Below are positions 1 through 11,639 of a stretch of DNA of 64,000 bases, piece after piece. Under the pieces are notes generated by a model. The model was not told where the DNA came from. It was given only the letters and a program-made list of their open reading frames with translations, and ran no database searches. Positions within the stretch are counted from its first letter, which is position 1, and the number at the start of each line of letters is the position of its first letter. This stretch comes from Serripes groenlandicus (Eukaryota > Mollusca > Bivalvia > Cardiida > Cardiidae): positions 62,001-126,000 of the forward strand of contig JASEVX010000357.1 in assembly GCA_031761405.1 (NCBI GenBank), given 5' to 3'. A program made the translations under genes and the position numbers.

Positions 1-467
1 TTTGTTCATACAAATAGAGAACAAATATGATGTAAACAAACTTAATTGTTTTGACTGTTAAAGGGAAGTAATTACACAAAGTGACATCCTTACAACATAT
101 TTGGATCACATGACTTCAAAACATATGAACGAACCATGTTCTTTATCATTTAAACTTAATTAAACAGTTCACAACACTGTAGGAGGATGATATCATCTTG
201 TGCATCACAAGTAATGTCTTTATTTATACTAATGATACCTGCTGTAGAAGCAAATAAAGATGACCGCTTAAATATAACATCTTTTATTTTGTATTTTGTA
301 CATGTATTAGCCTATAATTATAATTTATATTATATTTTCACGTGTTAACAGTGATACATAAGGAACAATAGCAATAATTGTTTCACATGGATATTGAAAT
401 TGTAGTTAAATATTTAAAACAGTTAAATGTAAATTTTCATAGATATTGTCATTCACATTTTCTTCAG
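1..467. other. AT-rich sequence, no gene seen
   Basis: This stretch lies upstream of the first visible Myb/SANT exon and ends in a splice acceptor (TTTTCTTCAG at 458-467). No exon encoding the missing N-terminal Myb helices and no repeat end was recognised. Confidence 0.5.
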
Positions 468-3400
468 CCAATTCTTCTCACAAAAGAGAGATGACAAAGA
501 GTATAGGAAGAAATTTTCAAACTTCAAAAGCAAAAGTAAGTCATTATTGTTTACATATTATGATAACATGTTCAATGTACCAGTACTTACTTATTTATAA
601 CAATATGTAGAGCTATTAGGTTTGATTGATTGGAGTTTAATGCTGTTCTCACAGTATTTCAGTTATATCACAGTATTACAGTTATATCAAAGAATTTCAT
701 TATCACAAAATTTCAGTTATATCATGGCGGCCTGTTCACCATACATGTGTTTCGAGGAAGCACTCCACACAACATTCTTCCCCTGTAACTGGCTTCCTTC
801 CCACATAGACTATTTAGCCTGAAGGGGAATGCATTTCTACTTTATTTTTTGTGCACATACATACAGAGCTCTTATAAACAACAGGTGTGTATCAAGTGAC
901 TGAAAATATCTTGACTTGAGGTATTTAAGAAGTATATAAATTTATATAAATGAGACTTTTAGTTATTAGTCATAAATTTATCTTTTTATTGTTAAAAATT
1001 AGGTTTTTGTTCATAATAAACATGTATACATTTTTTATTTCATGATTTGAAATCATTTAACATTTATGCCTCAATGTTTTCAATTATTTATGTCTGCTGC
1101 AGATTTAAAAAAAAAGTAAAAAATATAGATCACATGTTATTTATTGATTTATTTCAGCAAAACTAAAGTTAGATATGAAGAATAAAACTGGTGGGGGTCC
1201 TGCTGAGACCTTTAACCAAGGAGAGGAGCTGCTGCTTCAGCACATTGGCAGCAGGGCCTCCACCAGTGGACTGGATTGTCCAGTGGACACAGATGGTGAA
1301 GCGTTGGGGTATGTGTTGTGATTTCAAATTCATAAATATATTTAACCCTTTCCCTCATACATCAATTCTGTAGCAGACGATTTAGAAAACATTTCTGCAA
1401 CACTATTGAAAACCCTTGAAATGAATCATTAATCATTCGATAGAGTTTGAACACATCGTGGCAACAGAAGAAATTCTCCTTTTGTCAAAATATTTTCAAT
1501 ATCGTTTGCTGTTGAGGCCATAGAACACGTCTATATGTGGAAAAGGGTTATAGAATCAACTGCAGTATTTTCCATTACGTTTTTAATAGTGGTTTGCTCC
1601 ATAGATGTCAAACATTGTCTGCAATTGGGAAGGGGTAAAAATGGTTTATATTTTTTTCATAATATATGCCACAACATGACAAGAAAGTTAATAGTTTAAA
1701 ATTCCGTTTGAATCAAATAGAAGTAATGAAAAATATAGAAACATTTAATTTCTAAAATAATGTAAATTTTACAGGATGGTTACTTGAAGTGTTACTTTTT
1801 ACTTGATATAACACTTTCAGTGTATTCTGTATTGTAATTAATTAAGGGTGCAAATTAACAGAACAATTATATATTTTATAATGTGTGAGATCATTGGTTC
1901 AAAACAAAAGGAACGATTCTTCAATTCCATACATTCCTCCTTTCCTGCAATGTTTTCCAAAGTCATCTGCTTCAAAGGCATCACAATCTGTTAGTAACAA
2001 AAATGTAACTTTCATAAATACTGTCTGCTATTACAGTGAATCGTCTGATGGTACTGATGCCATTGTGCCAGTCACGAGCACTGAAATTCCCCCTGGTGAT
2101 TACTGATCATATCTGGACAAAGTAAGTACATGTATAGAAATAAAATACTGTTTTAAGTCATTTATCTCAATAGATATTTTGAGGATTTTTTTCAAAGATC
2201 AGCGGCTTCTATAAATGTTAAGTTTATCACTGTTTGTCTGTAGTGTCTGTTATGTTTTATGTTATTGTTTCAAACGACACCTTCTTCTAAGCCACTGAAA
2301 CAAATTCAACCAAACTTCACATAAATGCTTCTTTTGTGGTCCCTTTTCAAATTATTCAAAGGTTGGAAAATGGTTTCCTTTAAAAAGAAAAATTGGAAAA
2401 TCTTATTTTGTGCAAGTGCTTGTCTGAGAGCAAATTCATCTTTATGACTGTATTTGAATCGAAATGCTTACAAGGCATTGAAAGCTCTTTCTCTTTGTAC
2501 TTGTAGATGATCTACCACCCGAACAAAACCAAAAAAAACCTTACTGCCGAGACCAGCGAAAATGTAAGCTTTTTCAGAACACCGCAAAGTGTTCAAGGTT
2601 ATTTATTGTGATCATCCTATGGCCGACTTGTATGGAACGCCAAATCTACATAAACTCAAATATTTGAAGAGCTCTTCAAATATTTAGAGAGCTCTCCAAT
2701 TGAATTGATGATATCATTAATTCAATTGAAGAGCTCTTCAATTGAATTGGAGAGCTCTCTAATTCAATTGAAGATATCTACAAATCAATTAGAGATATCT
2801 TCAAATCAATTGGAGAGCTCTGCAATTAAATTGGAGATATCTCCAAATCAATTATGGATGTTTAATTTGGAAGAATTGGAGATATCTCCAATTCATTTGT
2901 TGCTCTCTCTAATTGAATTAAAGATATCTCCAATTGATTTGGAGAGCTCTCTAATTCAATTAGTGAGAGCAACAAATGAATTGTTCATTTGGAGATATCT
3001 TCAATTGAATTAGAGAGCTCTCCAATTGAATTGATGATATCAGTAATTCAATTGGAGAGCTCTCTAATTATTTGAAGAGCTCTCTAAATATTTGAGTTTA
3101 TGTAGATTCGGAGTTCCATAGACGTGCTAAGATATAACTGAACATGTTCTTGAAAGCTTGACTTAGTAATAGTTGTAATGAAAATGGACAAAAAATAAGA
3201 CAAACAGGGTTATTTTCATTCCATATCAATTCTTTAGTATGCATGTAACTAAATTTTGGACAGAAAAATTCTTGGAAAAAAATATGTTCCAATATTGAAT
3301 AATAAATATTCAAGTGTTTTCTGTTAAAGAAACATGTGTAACATATCATTAACTGAATTGCATGAAAACATACACATTTCACAACCCTTTCTCTGATAAA

Positions 3401-3952
3401 GACAAATTTGGAAGCATTTTCGGAAAATGAGATACTGGTAATAATGAGCAATTTCTCCTTTTGCAACTATAATTTTCTAATCTTTTCAATCATTTAATTT
3501 TCCCTTATTGAAATTTTCCATACTTTTCCCTACATGTTTCTCATGTCGTCTGCAGCATATTTAATGTTTGTGAGAAAAGGTAAACTCTTTCACACATACA
3601 ACATGTTTATGGGGCCTCTATAGCAGACAACTGTTGATGTCTGGCGGCATTGCAACTTTTCAACTGTTTAGATTCTAATCTACTTTCCTTTTCAATTTCA
3701 GGCACAAAAAGGAAAGGCCAACTATTGGTAGAAGAGACGTTAACACTTGACAAGGAGAGAATAATAATGGAAAAGGAGAAATTGGCTTTAACAATGGATT
3801 TGATGAAGGAACAAATCTTACAAACACAATTAATCAATAAGAAGACTGCTTTAGAAATAGAGTTTCTTAATCAACAGAGGGAAGTCATCAGCCTTAAAAA
3901 AGAAGTGCTAAGCATGAAATTGAAAGGCTTTTTAGATTTCAATTTTTCTTAG
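468..3952 (+). CDS. Myb/SANT-like Harbinger partner protein, 3' four exons
   Basis: Exons at 468-535, 1158-1308, 2037-2095 and 3702-3952 join in one frame with AG acceptors and GT donors (GTAAGT, GTATGT and a weaker GTGATT), giving 175 residues plus TAG. The first exon encodes the end of a Myb/SANT-like recognition helix (KEYRKKFSNFKSK). The second carries the family's KTGGGP motif followed by a short acidic linker. The last is a charged coiled coil (from about LLVEETLTLDKERI to the end). The helices expected N-terminal to it lie upstream of 468 and probably outside the window. Without the donor at 2095 the frame stops at 2104, so that intron decides the model. Such proteins bind transposon ends with the Harbinger transposase. 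It could also be a host-domesticated paralogue. Confidence 0.65.
1342..1551. repeat. TTAA-flanked hairpin MITE, degenerate copy
   Basis: It begins TTAACCCTTTCCCTCAT and ends TATGTGGAAAAGGGTTA, with inner inverted segments around GCAGACG and AAAACATT. It belongs to the same family as the copies at 8089-8310 and 15176-15398. It sits in an intron of the Myb/SANT gene. The right TTAA is mutated to TTAT. Confidence 0.6.
2633..3118. repeat. 21-bp-periodic palindromic element, copy 1
   Basis: The element has terminal inverted repeats starting TGGAACGCCAAATCTACAT and continuing through ATAAACTCAAATATTTGAAG. It is flanked by TA on both sides. The interior is a run of about 21-bp units built from CAATTG, AGAGCTCT and GATATC palindromes, so almost any part can pair with another. 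The interior happens to be open as a reading frame of 7-residue repeats, which is a by-product of the period and not a gene. A second copy is at 9324-9878. Confidence 0.8.
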
Positions 3953-4009
3953 TACTCTTTTTTCATTAATGTCTTGCAAATTATTTTCTTACTTCAATCG
4001 TTTTAATGT

Positions 4010-4364
4010 ATTCTGTTGTCAGATGTTTTCAAAAGAAGTTACTCTAAACAATGTTTGCAAACATTGGGAGAAAATGAGAAATTGCTCGTAATGACCAATT
4101 TCTCCTTTTATCACTATGTTTTCAACTCAATTCCATTATTATTCAATCACACAGAAAGATTTCCCATATATTTGCAAAGATGTTTTCAACTCAATTCCCT
4201 TATCATTCCAATTTCTCCTTTTATCACTATGTTTTCAACTCAATTCCATTATTATTCAATCACACAGAGAGATTTTCCATATATTTGCAAAGATGTTTTC
4301 AAACTCAATGTTGAAAAAAAATATTGTGGACACTATTTGTTTCATAAATTTGACATGATTAGTA
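4010..4364. repeat. Local direct repeats derived from the hairpin MITE core
   Basis: Segments such as CAATTTCTCCTTTTATCACT and TTTTCAACTCAATTCCATTA occur two or three times in tandem. They match the core of the TTAA MITE family and look like rearranged MITE debris just after the Myb/SANT stop codon. Confidence 0.5.
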
Positions 4365-4514
4365 TTAACCCTTTCCCTCTCACGCCTGCGCAGCAAACGG
4401 CTTTTTGAAAACATGGTCACAACAGAAGAAATTGCTCGAAACGAGCCATTTCTCCTTTGGTCACCATGTTTTGAACTGAATTCAATTATTTGTTTTTTGT
4501 AGTGGGAAAGGGAT
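4365..4514. repeat. TTAA-flanked hairpin MITE, short copy
   Basis: It starts TTAACCCTTTCCCTCTCACG and ends GTGGGAAAGGGATAA. The core has the inverted pair AGAAATTGCTCGAAACGAGC followed by CATTTCTCC. It is about 150 bp, shorter than the roughly 220-bp full copies. Confidence 0.65.
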
Positions 4515-4719
4515 AATTATCATATTATATAAAATTAAGTAATATTATTTAGATTATCTTTAATGAGCTATTGTTAAAAAGTATGAAAGTGCTACATTAT
4601 TAGTTTTGAATTGGCAGCTATATTTGCATTCAGAGTTGCAAACATCCTGGAAAAAGATTAATTGATCATTTTGAGAAAAATATAATTTTTCAAAAGTTAT
4701 TTCAATATGACACTTTAAA

Positions 4720-4864
4720 TGATTAAAACTCTTTAATTATCGAATTTTCGACCACTTGGTCTATATAGAGATAAAAAATATACAACAGAATATTTCTGTT
4801 GTATATTTTTAATCTTGATGAAGACCAATTGGTTGAAAATTCGATAATTAACAAGTTTTAATCA
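4720..4864. repeat. Long hairpin, arms about 70 bp
   Basis: The outer arms are TGATTAAAACTC and its complement ending GTTTTAATCA. The arms continue through TATCGAATTTTCGACCA and an inner pair around CAACAGAATATTTCTGTTG. Only a few mismatches and almost no loop are seen, which is typical of a foldback MITE. Confidence 0.7.
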
Positions 4865-4933
4865 TATAAAATGTACTACAGACTTTCTTCCCTTTGGAAG
4901 ACATGATATACAAAGTATTTCAATATGTGTTTG

Positions 4934-5141
4934 TATAGCCCTTTTCCCACCTATAGACGCATTTTGACGCATGTGCAGCGAAAGACCTTAGAAAACATTG
5001 TGACAAAAGGAAGAAATTGCTCAAAACGAGCAATTTCTCATTTTGCCACAAGGTTTTCAACATTTTCAGCAATTATACCTACAATTATAGAGATTTTCTA
5101 AGTCGTCGGCTGCAGATTGGTTGTAAGTGGGAAAGGGTTAA
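4934..5141. repeat. TTAA-family hairpin MITE
   Basis: It runs from AGCCCTTTTCCCACCTATAG to GTAAGTGGGAAAGGGTTAA. The central GAAATTGCTCAAAACGAGCA hairpin and the TCGTCGGCTGCAGA segment identify the family. The right TTAA is intact and the left one is mutated. Confidence 0.65.
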
Positions 5142-5629
5142 TATCATTTTAATGAAGATTTTGAATTCAATTGAATTCATTTCACATTATCTACATAAAA
5201 ACATGCTTAAATTCTCCTTCACAAAAATTGTTATTACTGTTATCAGTTCACTGTTATTGTTATCACAAGTAACATGAATGAAGCATGCCTTTGTTAAATT
5301 TAATACAGAGTTGAAAGCATTTTTGGAAACATGAGACTTGGAACAATATCTTGTTTCCAAGAATGTTTTCAAATGTAATTAATAACATGAAAATTGAATG
5401 TCAGTGTAATCAGAGACATATAAACACATGTGTTAATATGTTTCTGGTGCAAGTTGATTACATTTTAGGAACAAACCTATTTGATAGGTTTTAACAATTT
5501 CTCATTTTCTATAATGTTTTCAAATGTCAAAAAACTACAATAAAATAAGGTCATGACTCATGATGTCTGTATAATTTTAAAAAATTAGCTGCAATCATTA
5601 TAGAAACAGAAGACATTGAAAAATATTTC

Positions 5630-5848
5630 TTAAACCCTTTTCCATATGAAGATGATTCCTGATGCCTCGGAAGCAGGGGAACTTTGAAAACATTGTGACG
5701 AAATGAGAAGTTTTCTTCTTTTGTCAGAAAATGTCATGTTTTTTTTAATAATTATCCCATCATTTATAAAAAAAAAATCTATATTTTTTAACCTTAATGT
5801 TTTTCAAAGTTGTCTGCTCCAGAGTTATTGTTTGAAGGCAAGGGTTAA
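5630..5848. repeat. TTAA-family hairpin MITE, degenerate
   Basis: It is bounded by TTAAACCCTTTTCCATATG and GGCAAGGGTTAA. Its core resembles the family (GAAAACATTGTGACGAAATG) but is diverged. Confidence 0.55.
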
Positions 5849-6243
5849 AGGTAAAAAATAAGATGTCTGAATTATGGAAAGGTCTAAAGCATAGGAATCA
5901 TAAGTATGTCTGGAGAAAAAACATTAATATTCTATGAAAGCACATGTATGGTTATAAAAACAACATGTATGTGTTATTTTTATATAGAGTTGTAGATAAT
6001 AAATGAAAAGGAGGTTCTGATCGTTTCGGACAATTTTTCCTATTCCAAATGTTTTCGAAATTCAAGGTTCAACATGTATATGTAAACAAGATGCAGAGTT
6101 GCAAACACTTCGGGAATAGGAGACTTTGAAAACTTTGGACATCATATCCTTTTCCTGAAACTTTGAAAACATGTTTGTATTTGAAAATGTTCAAGAAAGT
6201 GGAAATCAGTTTGTAAAACACACAATTCACGATAAAATATAGC
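5849..6243. other. AT-rich spacer, nothing recognised
   Basis: No reading frame, repeat end or RNA gene could be supported here. Confidence 0.4.
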
Positions 6244-7494
6244 TTTTTAGCTCACCTGTGCACGAAGTGCTCAAGGTGAGTTATTGTGATCGTCCGGCGT
6301 CCGTCGTCCATCGTCCGTCAACATTTTCTCCTCTGTAACCGGTGGGTCAACTGGGATGAAACTTCACAGAAAGCATCCTCTCAATGTCCTCACCAGAATT
6401 CCTTAAAATTTTCGGGATCCATGCAGAATTCTGGTTTCCATGGCAACGAAATGAAAAAACTTCAAAATTATTAAAAAATCTTCTCCTCCGAAAGTGTCAG
6501 GCCGATTTTCAAATAATTTTGTAGAAATGTTCCTCGGGTGACCCTCTATCAGATTCCTTCAAGCCATGTTGATTGGTCGAAAAACATGGCCGCCAGGGGG
6601 GGCGGGGCTATTTTTCCTTATATGGCTATAGTGCAAACTTAAAAAATCTTCTTCTCCAAAAAGTGTCAGGCCGATTTTCAAATAAATTTGTAGAAATGTT
6701 CCTTGGGTGACCCTCTATCAGATTCCTTCAAGCCATGTTGATTGGTCAAAAACATGGCCGCCAGGGGGCGGGGCTATTTTGCCTTTTATGGTTATAGTGC
6801 AAACTTAAAAAATCTTCAACATCTTCTCCTCAGTAACCGGTGGGTCAATTTGGATGAAACTTCACAGAAAGCATCCTCTCAATGACCTCACCAGAATTCC
6901 TTCAAATTTTTGGGATCCATGCATAATTCTGGTTTCCATGGCAACGAAACGAAAAAAACTTCAAAATTCTACTTCTCCCTAACTGGTTGGCAGATTTTGA
7001 ACTTATTTTGTAGAAATGTTCCTTGGGTGACTCTCTATCAGATTCCTTGAAGCCATGTTGATTGGTCGAAAAACATGGCCGCCAGGGGGGCGGGGCTTTT
7101 TTGCCTTATATGGCTATAGTGAAAACTTAAAAAATCTTCTCCTCCAAAAGTGTCGGGCCGATTTTCAAATAATTTTGTAGAAATGTTCCTTGGATGACCC
7201 TCTATCAGATTCCTTCAAGCCATGTTGATTGGTCAAAAAACATGGCCGCCAGGGGGCGGGGCTATTTTGCCTTTTATTGCTATAGTGAAAACTTAAAAAA
7301 TCTTCTCCTTCAAAAGTGTCAGGCCGATTTTCAAATAATTTTGTAGAAATGTTCCTAGGGTGACCCTCTATCAGATTCCTTAAAGCCAAGTTGATTGGTT
7401 GGAAACTATGCCCGCCAGATGGCGGGGCTTATATAGCTAAAGTGAAAAAAAAAATCAGGTGAGCGATTCCAGGGCCATCATGGCCCTCTTGTTT
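6244..7494 (+). repeat. AGCTCACC-type element with type-A internal monomers
   Basis: It starts TTTTTAGCTCACCTGTGCAC and then GTCCGGCGTCCGTCGTCC. It ends AGGTGAGCGATTCCAGGGCC and then ATCATGGCCCTCTTGTTT. Between these ends lie several imperfect repeats of about 170-190 bp marked by GTCAGGCCGATTTTCAAATA and ACATGGCCGCCAGGGGGCGG (type A). The AGCTCACC start and AGGTGAGC end are inverted to each other. No protein is encoded. Related copies are at 27280, 48568 and 54935. Confidence 0.8.
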
Positions 7495-7644
7495 GCATTA
7501 GACTTTAGGATAATGTGATGACAATATCCCATTGACCTAAGGAATCCTGTTGCTAACATTTAAGTATAATATAACCTCACAGTGCAATTATTTTTAATAT
7601 TAAGTTTAATACTAAAAAACTATACTTTAATTGTGTAAAGTGTA

Positions 7645-10600
7645 TTAAAAAAACTGATTTGCTATTTGCAGTCTTATCTGGTTACCAGTGTTGCCTTGAA
7701 CAACTGGCATTTCATCAATGTCTTCAACTGCCAATTCATCTAACATATGATTATCCATTATATCTCCCTGGTCAATCCCAATGTTATGTAACACAACACA
7801 AGATGTTATGAAGTTTACTGCAACATTGGGAGACGACCTAATCCCAAAGTGTAACACTGGGAACCTCCTTTTCATTATACCAAATGTCTGTTCAATTATT
7901 ACTCGGGTTCGGCACAGGCTGGCATTAAATCGTTCCTGATTTCTGGTAGATGGATTTAAAAAAGGCGTCATGAGGTAATTCCTACAGGGATATCCTGAGT
8001 CTCCTAAAATAAAGCCATTGTGTAGTCCTGAAATTGAAATGATTGCAATAAGATTAGCACATAACATTTTCACACACGCAGAAGCATTTAACCCTTTCCC
8101 TCATATAGACGCCTCAGCAGCAGACGGCTTTTTGAAAATATAGTGACAAAAGGAGAAATTGCTCAAAACAAGCAATTTCTCATCTTGCCCCATTTTTTTT
8201 TTCAATTTTTAGTCATAGGTTATCCATTTTATTATAGAGATTTTCCATTTTTGGACGAAATATATTCAAAGACACCTGCTGCAGAATTGTTGTATGAGAG
8301 AAAGGGTTAAAGATAAAGACAACGAGTTTTGAAAACATTGTGAAAATCTTTTCTGTTAACTGGATTCAGGAAAGGTGTTATGAGGTAGTTTTTACACGGA
8401 TATTAAAGGTGTATGCAGCCTATGAGTTTTGAAAACATTGTGAAAAAAAAAAGGCAAATTTTACCTTTTAAAATTGTCTAAGTTAATTATATCATATATA
8501 TACGACATTGCATTTGGCTTCGACTCAAAACCAAATCATACGTGTTCACACTATGAGGCACTAAAATATTAGCCATTTGATGCACTTACAGAAATAACGT
8601 CCATGTTGATGTGAGTACTTTAGGTTACTTAGGCATGAGGGATATTATTATATTCAAGTAGTTAAAGGGAGGTAATTAAACGACATCTGGCAACATTACT
8701 TGAACATTGTAACTTCAAATTAGTGCAGAAAACATTTTAAGAGAAGAAGCAAATGCTTATCGTGAGCAATTTGTTATTTTTCAAAAAGTATTTCCTGCTG
8801 CAGATCCATCATAATTTGTCTGCCTCATGCTTCGATCCTGAACTTGTTGATGCTTTTCCGAAGAAAAATATATTATTCAGGGATATAGATAATTTGTCAT
8901 TCCTCTCATGGAACAGCATTTATTTAAAACATTTACATAAATTAATATTTACCATTTTCAAACTCCGTCGACAAGTTACAGTCCCTCCATATTCTCGCAT
9001 CATGAGTACTACCTGGCCATTTTGCCACCAAACTTGTAATTTTAAAATCGTTGTCACATATCATCTGCAATGCAGTAAACATGTTATTAATGATTGATAA
9101 AACTGCACATCAAGCATACTCTTAATGTGTTCATTAAGTTTACTCTATGTGGTTATTGTTGTTATTAACAAAGGCTGATTAATATTCAAGTTCAATTTCT
9201 TTTATATTTGCATAACATTTTACATGTTATTGCAACATATACATTATTATACACATTTGTAAAGCAATACATATAGTATAGTTCAGTAGATGACAACGTG
9301 ATATATAATATTCGCGAAAAGTATGGAACGCCGAATCTACATAAACTCAAATATTTGAAGAGCTCTTCAAATATTTAGAGAGCTCTTCAAATAATTAGAG
9401 ATCTCTCCAATTGAATTAATGATATCATCAATTCAATTGGAGAGCTCTCTAATTGATTTGCAGACCTCTCTAATTCAATTGAAGATATCTCCAAATCAAC
9501 AATTCATTTGTTGCTCTCACTAATTGAATTAGAGAGCTCTCCAAATCAATTGGAGATATCTTTAATTCAATTAGAGAGAGCAACAAATGAATTGGAGATA
9601 TCTCCAATTCTTCCAAATTAAACATATCCATAATTGATTTGGAGATATCTCCAATTGAATTGCAGAGCTCTCCAATTGATTTGAAGATATCTCTCATTGA
9701 TTTAGAGATATCTTCAATTAAGTTGATTTGGAGATATCTTCAATTGAATTAGAGAGCTCTCCAATTCAATTGAAGAGCTCTTCAATTGAATTAATGATAT
9801 CATCAATTCAATTGGAGAGCTCTCTAAATATTTGAAGAGCTCTTCAAATATTTGAGTTTATGTAGATTTGGCGTTCCATAGAAAAGTGCGATTAGTATTA
9901 AGTATTATGTATTGTTAAATTGATTGCAAGAAGCTCTATCTCATTACCTATGTTATTTTTAGGTAATTTTTAACAAACCAGATAAAGATTAGTCTGTGCA
10001 AATGTCCCAATCATATTCCTTAACAGTGGATGCTTTTTCACCCATATGGACTCAATTGGTAGAAAATAATACATATAACATATAGTACAGTGGATTTAAT
10101 ATACATAAAACATCGTTAAGCTGCTTGTGATATTTATACGGTCATGTTTACATCTGTTAAAGACAAATAGTAATTTTCTTTTTTCTTGTTAATAATAAAC
10201 AATATTTGAAAGTTGACATATAACTGTTGAATAATTATTAATTCGTGTACCTGTACATTGAGGGAGTGAAACCCTTTTCTGTTAACGTAATCCACTTCGT
10301 CATTTGCTGGTTTCGTGATCCTTAGATGTGTGCAGTCAATACACCCAATAACATTGGGGAATCCTGTTGTGAGTAATAAAGGGATATATTTATATTTATT
10401 TCTCAATTTCTAGTGATTTTAGAACTGGGAACAGTTCTTTATACAAAAATAAATGACTAATTATTTAAAACTGCTTAGGATAACTTGAAACAAGATGGCC
10501 CTATAGATCGCTTACCTGAGTTACCTGAGTTATGCAATGAGATTTATAATGCAAAGTACATGTCAAAGTCTCAAACTGCTGAAATAAAAAATGCAGTCTT

Positions 10601-11639
10601 CAGCAGAGTGATGAGAGATATTTTCCTTCAACTTGGCGTAGTGACCTACCATATCACCAAGACAAAGATTCTGATGAAGTTTCAATATGTTCAAGATAAA
10701 CATGCAGCTTCCATAGTATTACCAAGTATTTTTGTTAATAATATGTATATATAATGCATGCACCCTCAACATTAATTGATGACTACAATATTGGTAAGAG
10801 GTGTGTGTTGATTCACATGTCTACATTCGTTAATGTAAACAGTGTTTTATATCTCGGTTATAACGCCAAAATGATGTTACTCTATCATTTCGGTGTGTAT
10901 GAATATATATGAAGCTGTGGAATTCTGAATACTCATACCGTCATTCTTACAATACAGTATTTGGGAAGTATGCATAAATGTAATCGTGATTATGGACATT
11001 ATTAAATTAAAATTACACAACATTCCAAAGCCTATCGTACAAGGATGTTTTGCGAATAATAGCAGTGCACATATCTTAATAACACCATTGTGTTTTATTT
11101 CTTGATAGATACTTTAATAAATTATTCAGATTCACGCTTTTTAGAATATGTATAAGCCAGAAAGATATATATTTTTTAAAAAGGGAGGTAATTAAAAAAA
11201 AAATATGTTGCCTACCACCTATATCTTTCATCGCTCTTTTAACGGCACCTAGAGCATTTCCACGGGGGAAATGAACCCATCTTCGTCTGATGGCGGATAA
11301 AGCTTCAGCTACTCTTCGACAGGTCCTTGAAACAGTCGGCTGCGAGGCCCCAATTAAATCGCCAACTACAACTTGGAAACTTCCAGTTGCAAAAAACCTT
11401 AGGGTTACCAGCAGTTGAAGCAGTACTGGTAATGGCGAGTTTCTGGCACTACCATAACGTAATCTTTCGTAAACCATTTCGCAAATAAATACAATGGTCT
11501 CCGGACGAAAGCGGAAGCGAATGAAGACTTCGCCAGATGTCAGGGTCTCGAGAGGATTTTGCCTATCGGCAATAATCCTCTCAGGACCAATGACGTCTGC
11601 TACAGCTTCCAAAACCAACAACCTATGTGCGGCGGCCAT
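7645..11639 (-). CDS. HARBI1-like PIF/Harbinger DDE transposase, four exons
   Basis: Exons 11216-11639, 10251-10363, 8953-9064 and 7645-8027 (complement) splice with GT-AG signals and perfect phase into 343 residues plus stop. The start ATG at 11639 opens MAAAHRLL. Residues about 70-110 form a helix-turn-helix region ([10 protein letters not shown]). The DDE catalytic residues are all present: D151 in GCIDCTH, D201 in [11 protein letters not shown] and E262 in RVIIEQTFG. The conserved GDSGYPC follows exon 3. Length and domain order match animal HARBI1-type transposases, which cut and paste Harbinger elements. No frameshift or internal stop was found. Intron 2 contains a palindromic element and intron 3 a TTAA MITE. 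It could be a functional transposase or a recently silenced one. Confidence 0.88.
8089..8310. repeat. TTAA-flanked hairpin MITE, full copy
   Basis: TTAACCCTTTCCCTCATATA at the left and TATGAGAGAAAGGGTTAA at the right form inverted ends with TTAA on both sides. The centre is GAAATTGCTCAAAACAAGCA with its complement. CCC-starting ends and a TTAA target site are piggyBac hallmarks. It lies in the last intron of the Harbinger transposase. Confidence 0.75.
8311..8952. other. Intron sequence of the transposase gene, nothing recognised
   Basis: The region between the MITE and exon 3 of the transposase is AT-rich. It includes a short partial re-occurrence of exon-like sequence at 8347-8403 (resembling the CGGATATCC context of exon 4) but no open gene. 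Confidence 0.4.
9324..9878. repeat. 21-bp-periodic palindromic element, copy 2
   Basis: It has the same terminal repeats as copy 1 (TGGAACGCCGAATCTACATA at the left, complement ending GGCGTTCCA at the right) and TA flanks at 9322-9323 and 9879-9880. The interior again consists of CAATTG, GAGCTC and GATATC palindromes at 21-bp spacing, with the unit order partly inverted relative to copy 1. It lies inside transposase intron 2. Confidence 0.8.
10364..11215. other. Transposase intron 1, no further gene seen
   Basis: The region lies between exons 1 and 2 of the Harbinger transposase. A short plus-strand open frame at 10485-10754 has no recognisable domain and no splice support. No repeat was identified. 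Confidence 0.45.

Noticed and set aside
2705..3013. Open frame with heptad-like IQLESS/NQLEIS repeats
   Set aside because: It follows from the 21-bp period of a palindromic noncoding element; the second copy of the element is open on the opposite strand.
4016..4408. Plus-strand open frames of 80-130 codons
   Set aside because: They consist of duplicated MITE-core sequence, with no domain and no splice or start context.
10485..10754. 89-codon plus-strand frame starting [10 protein letters not shown]
   Set aside because: It lies in an intron of the Harbinger transposase, has no recognisable motif and no splice partners.
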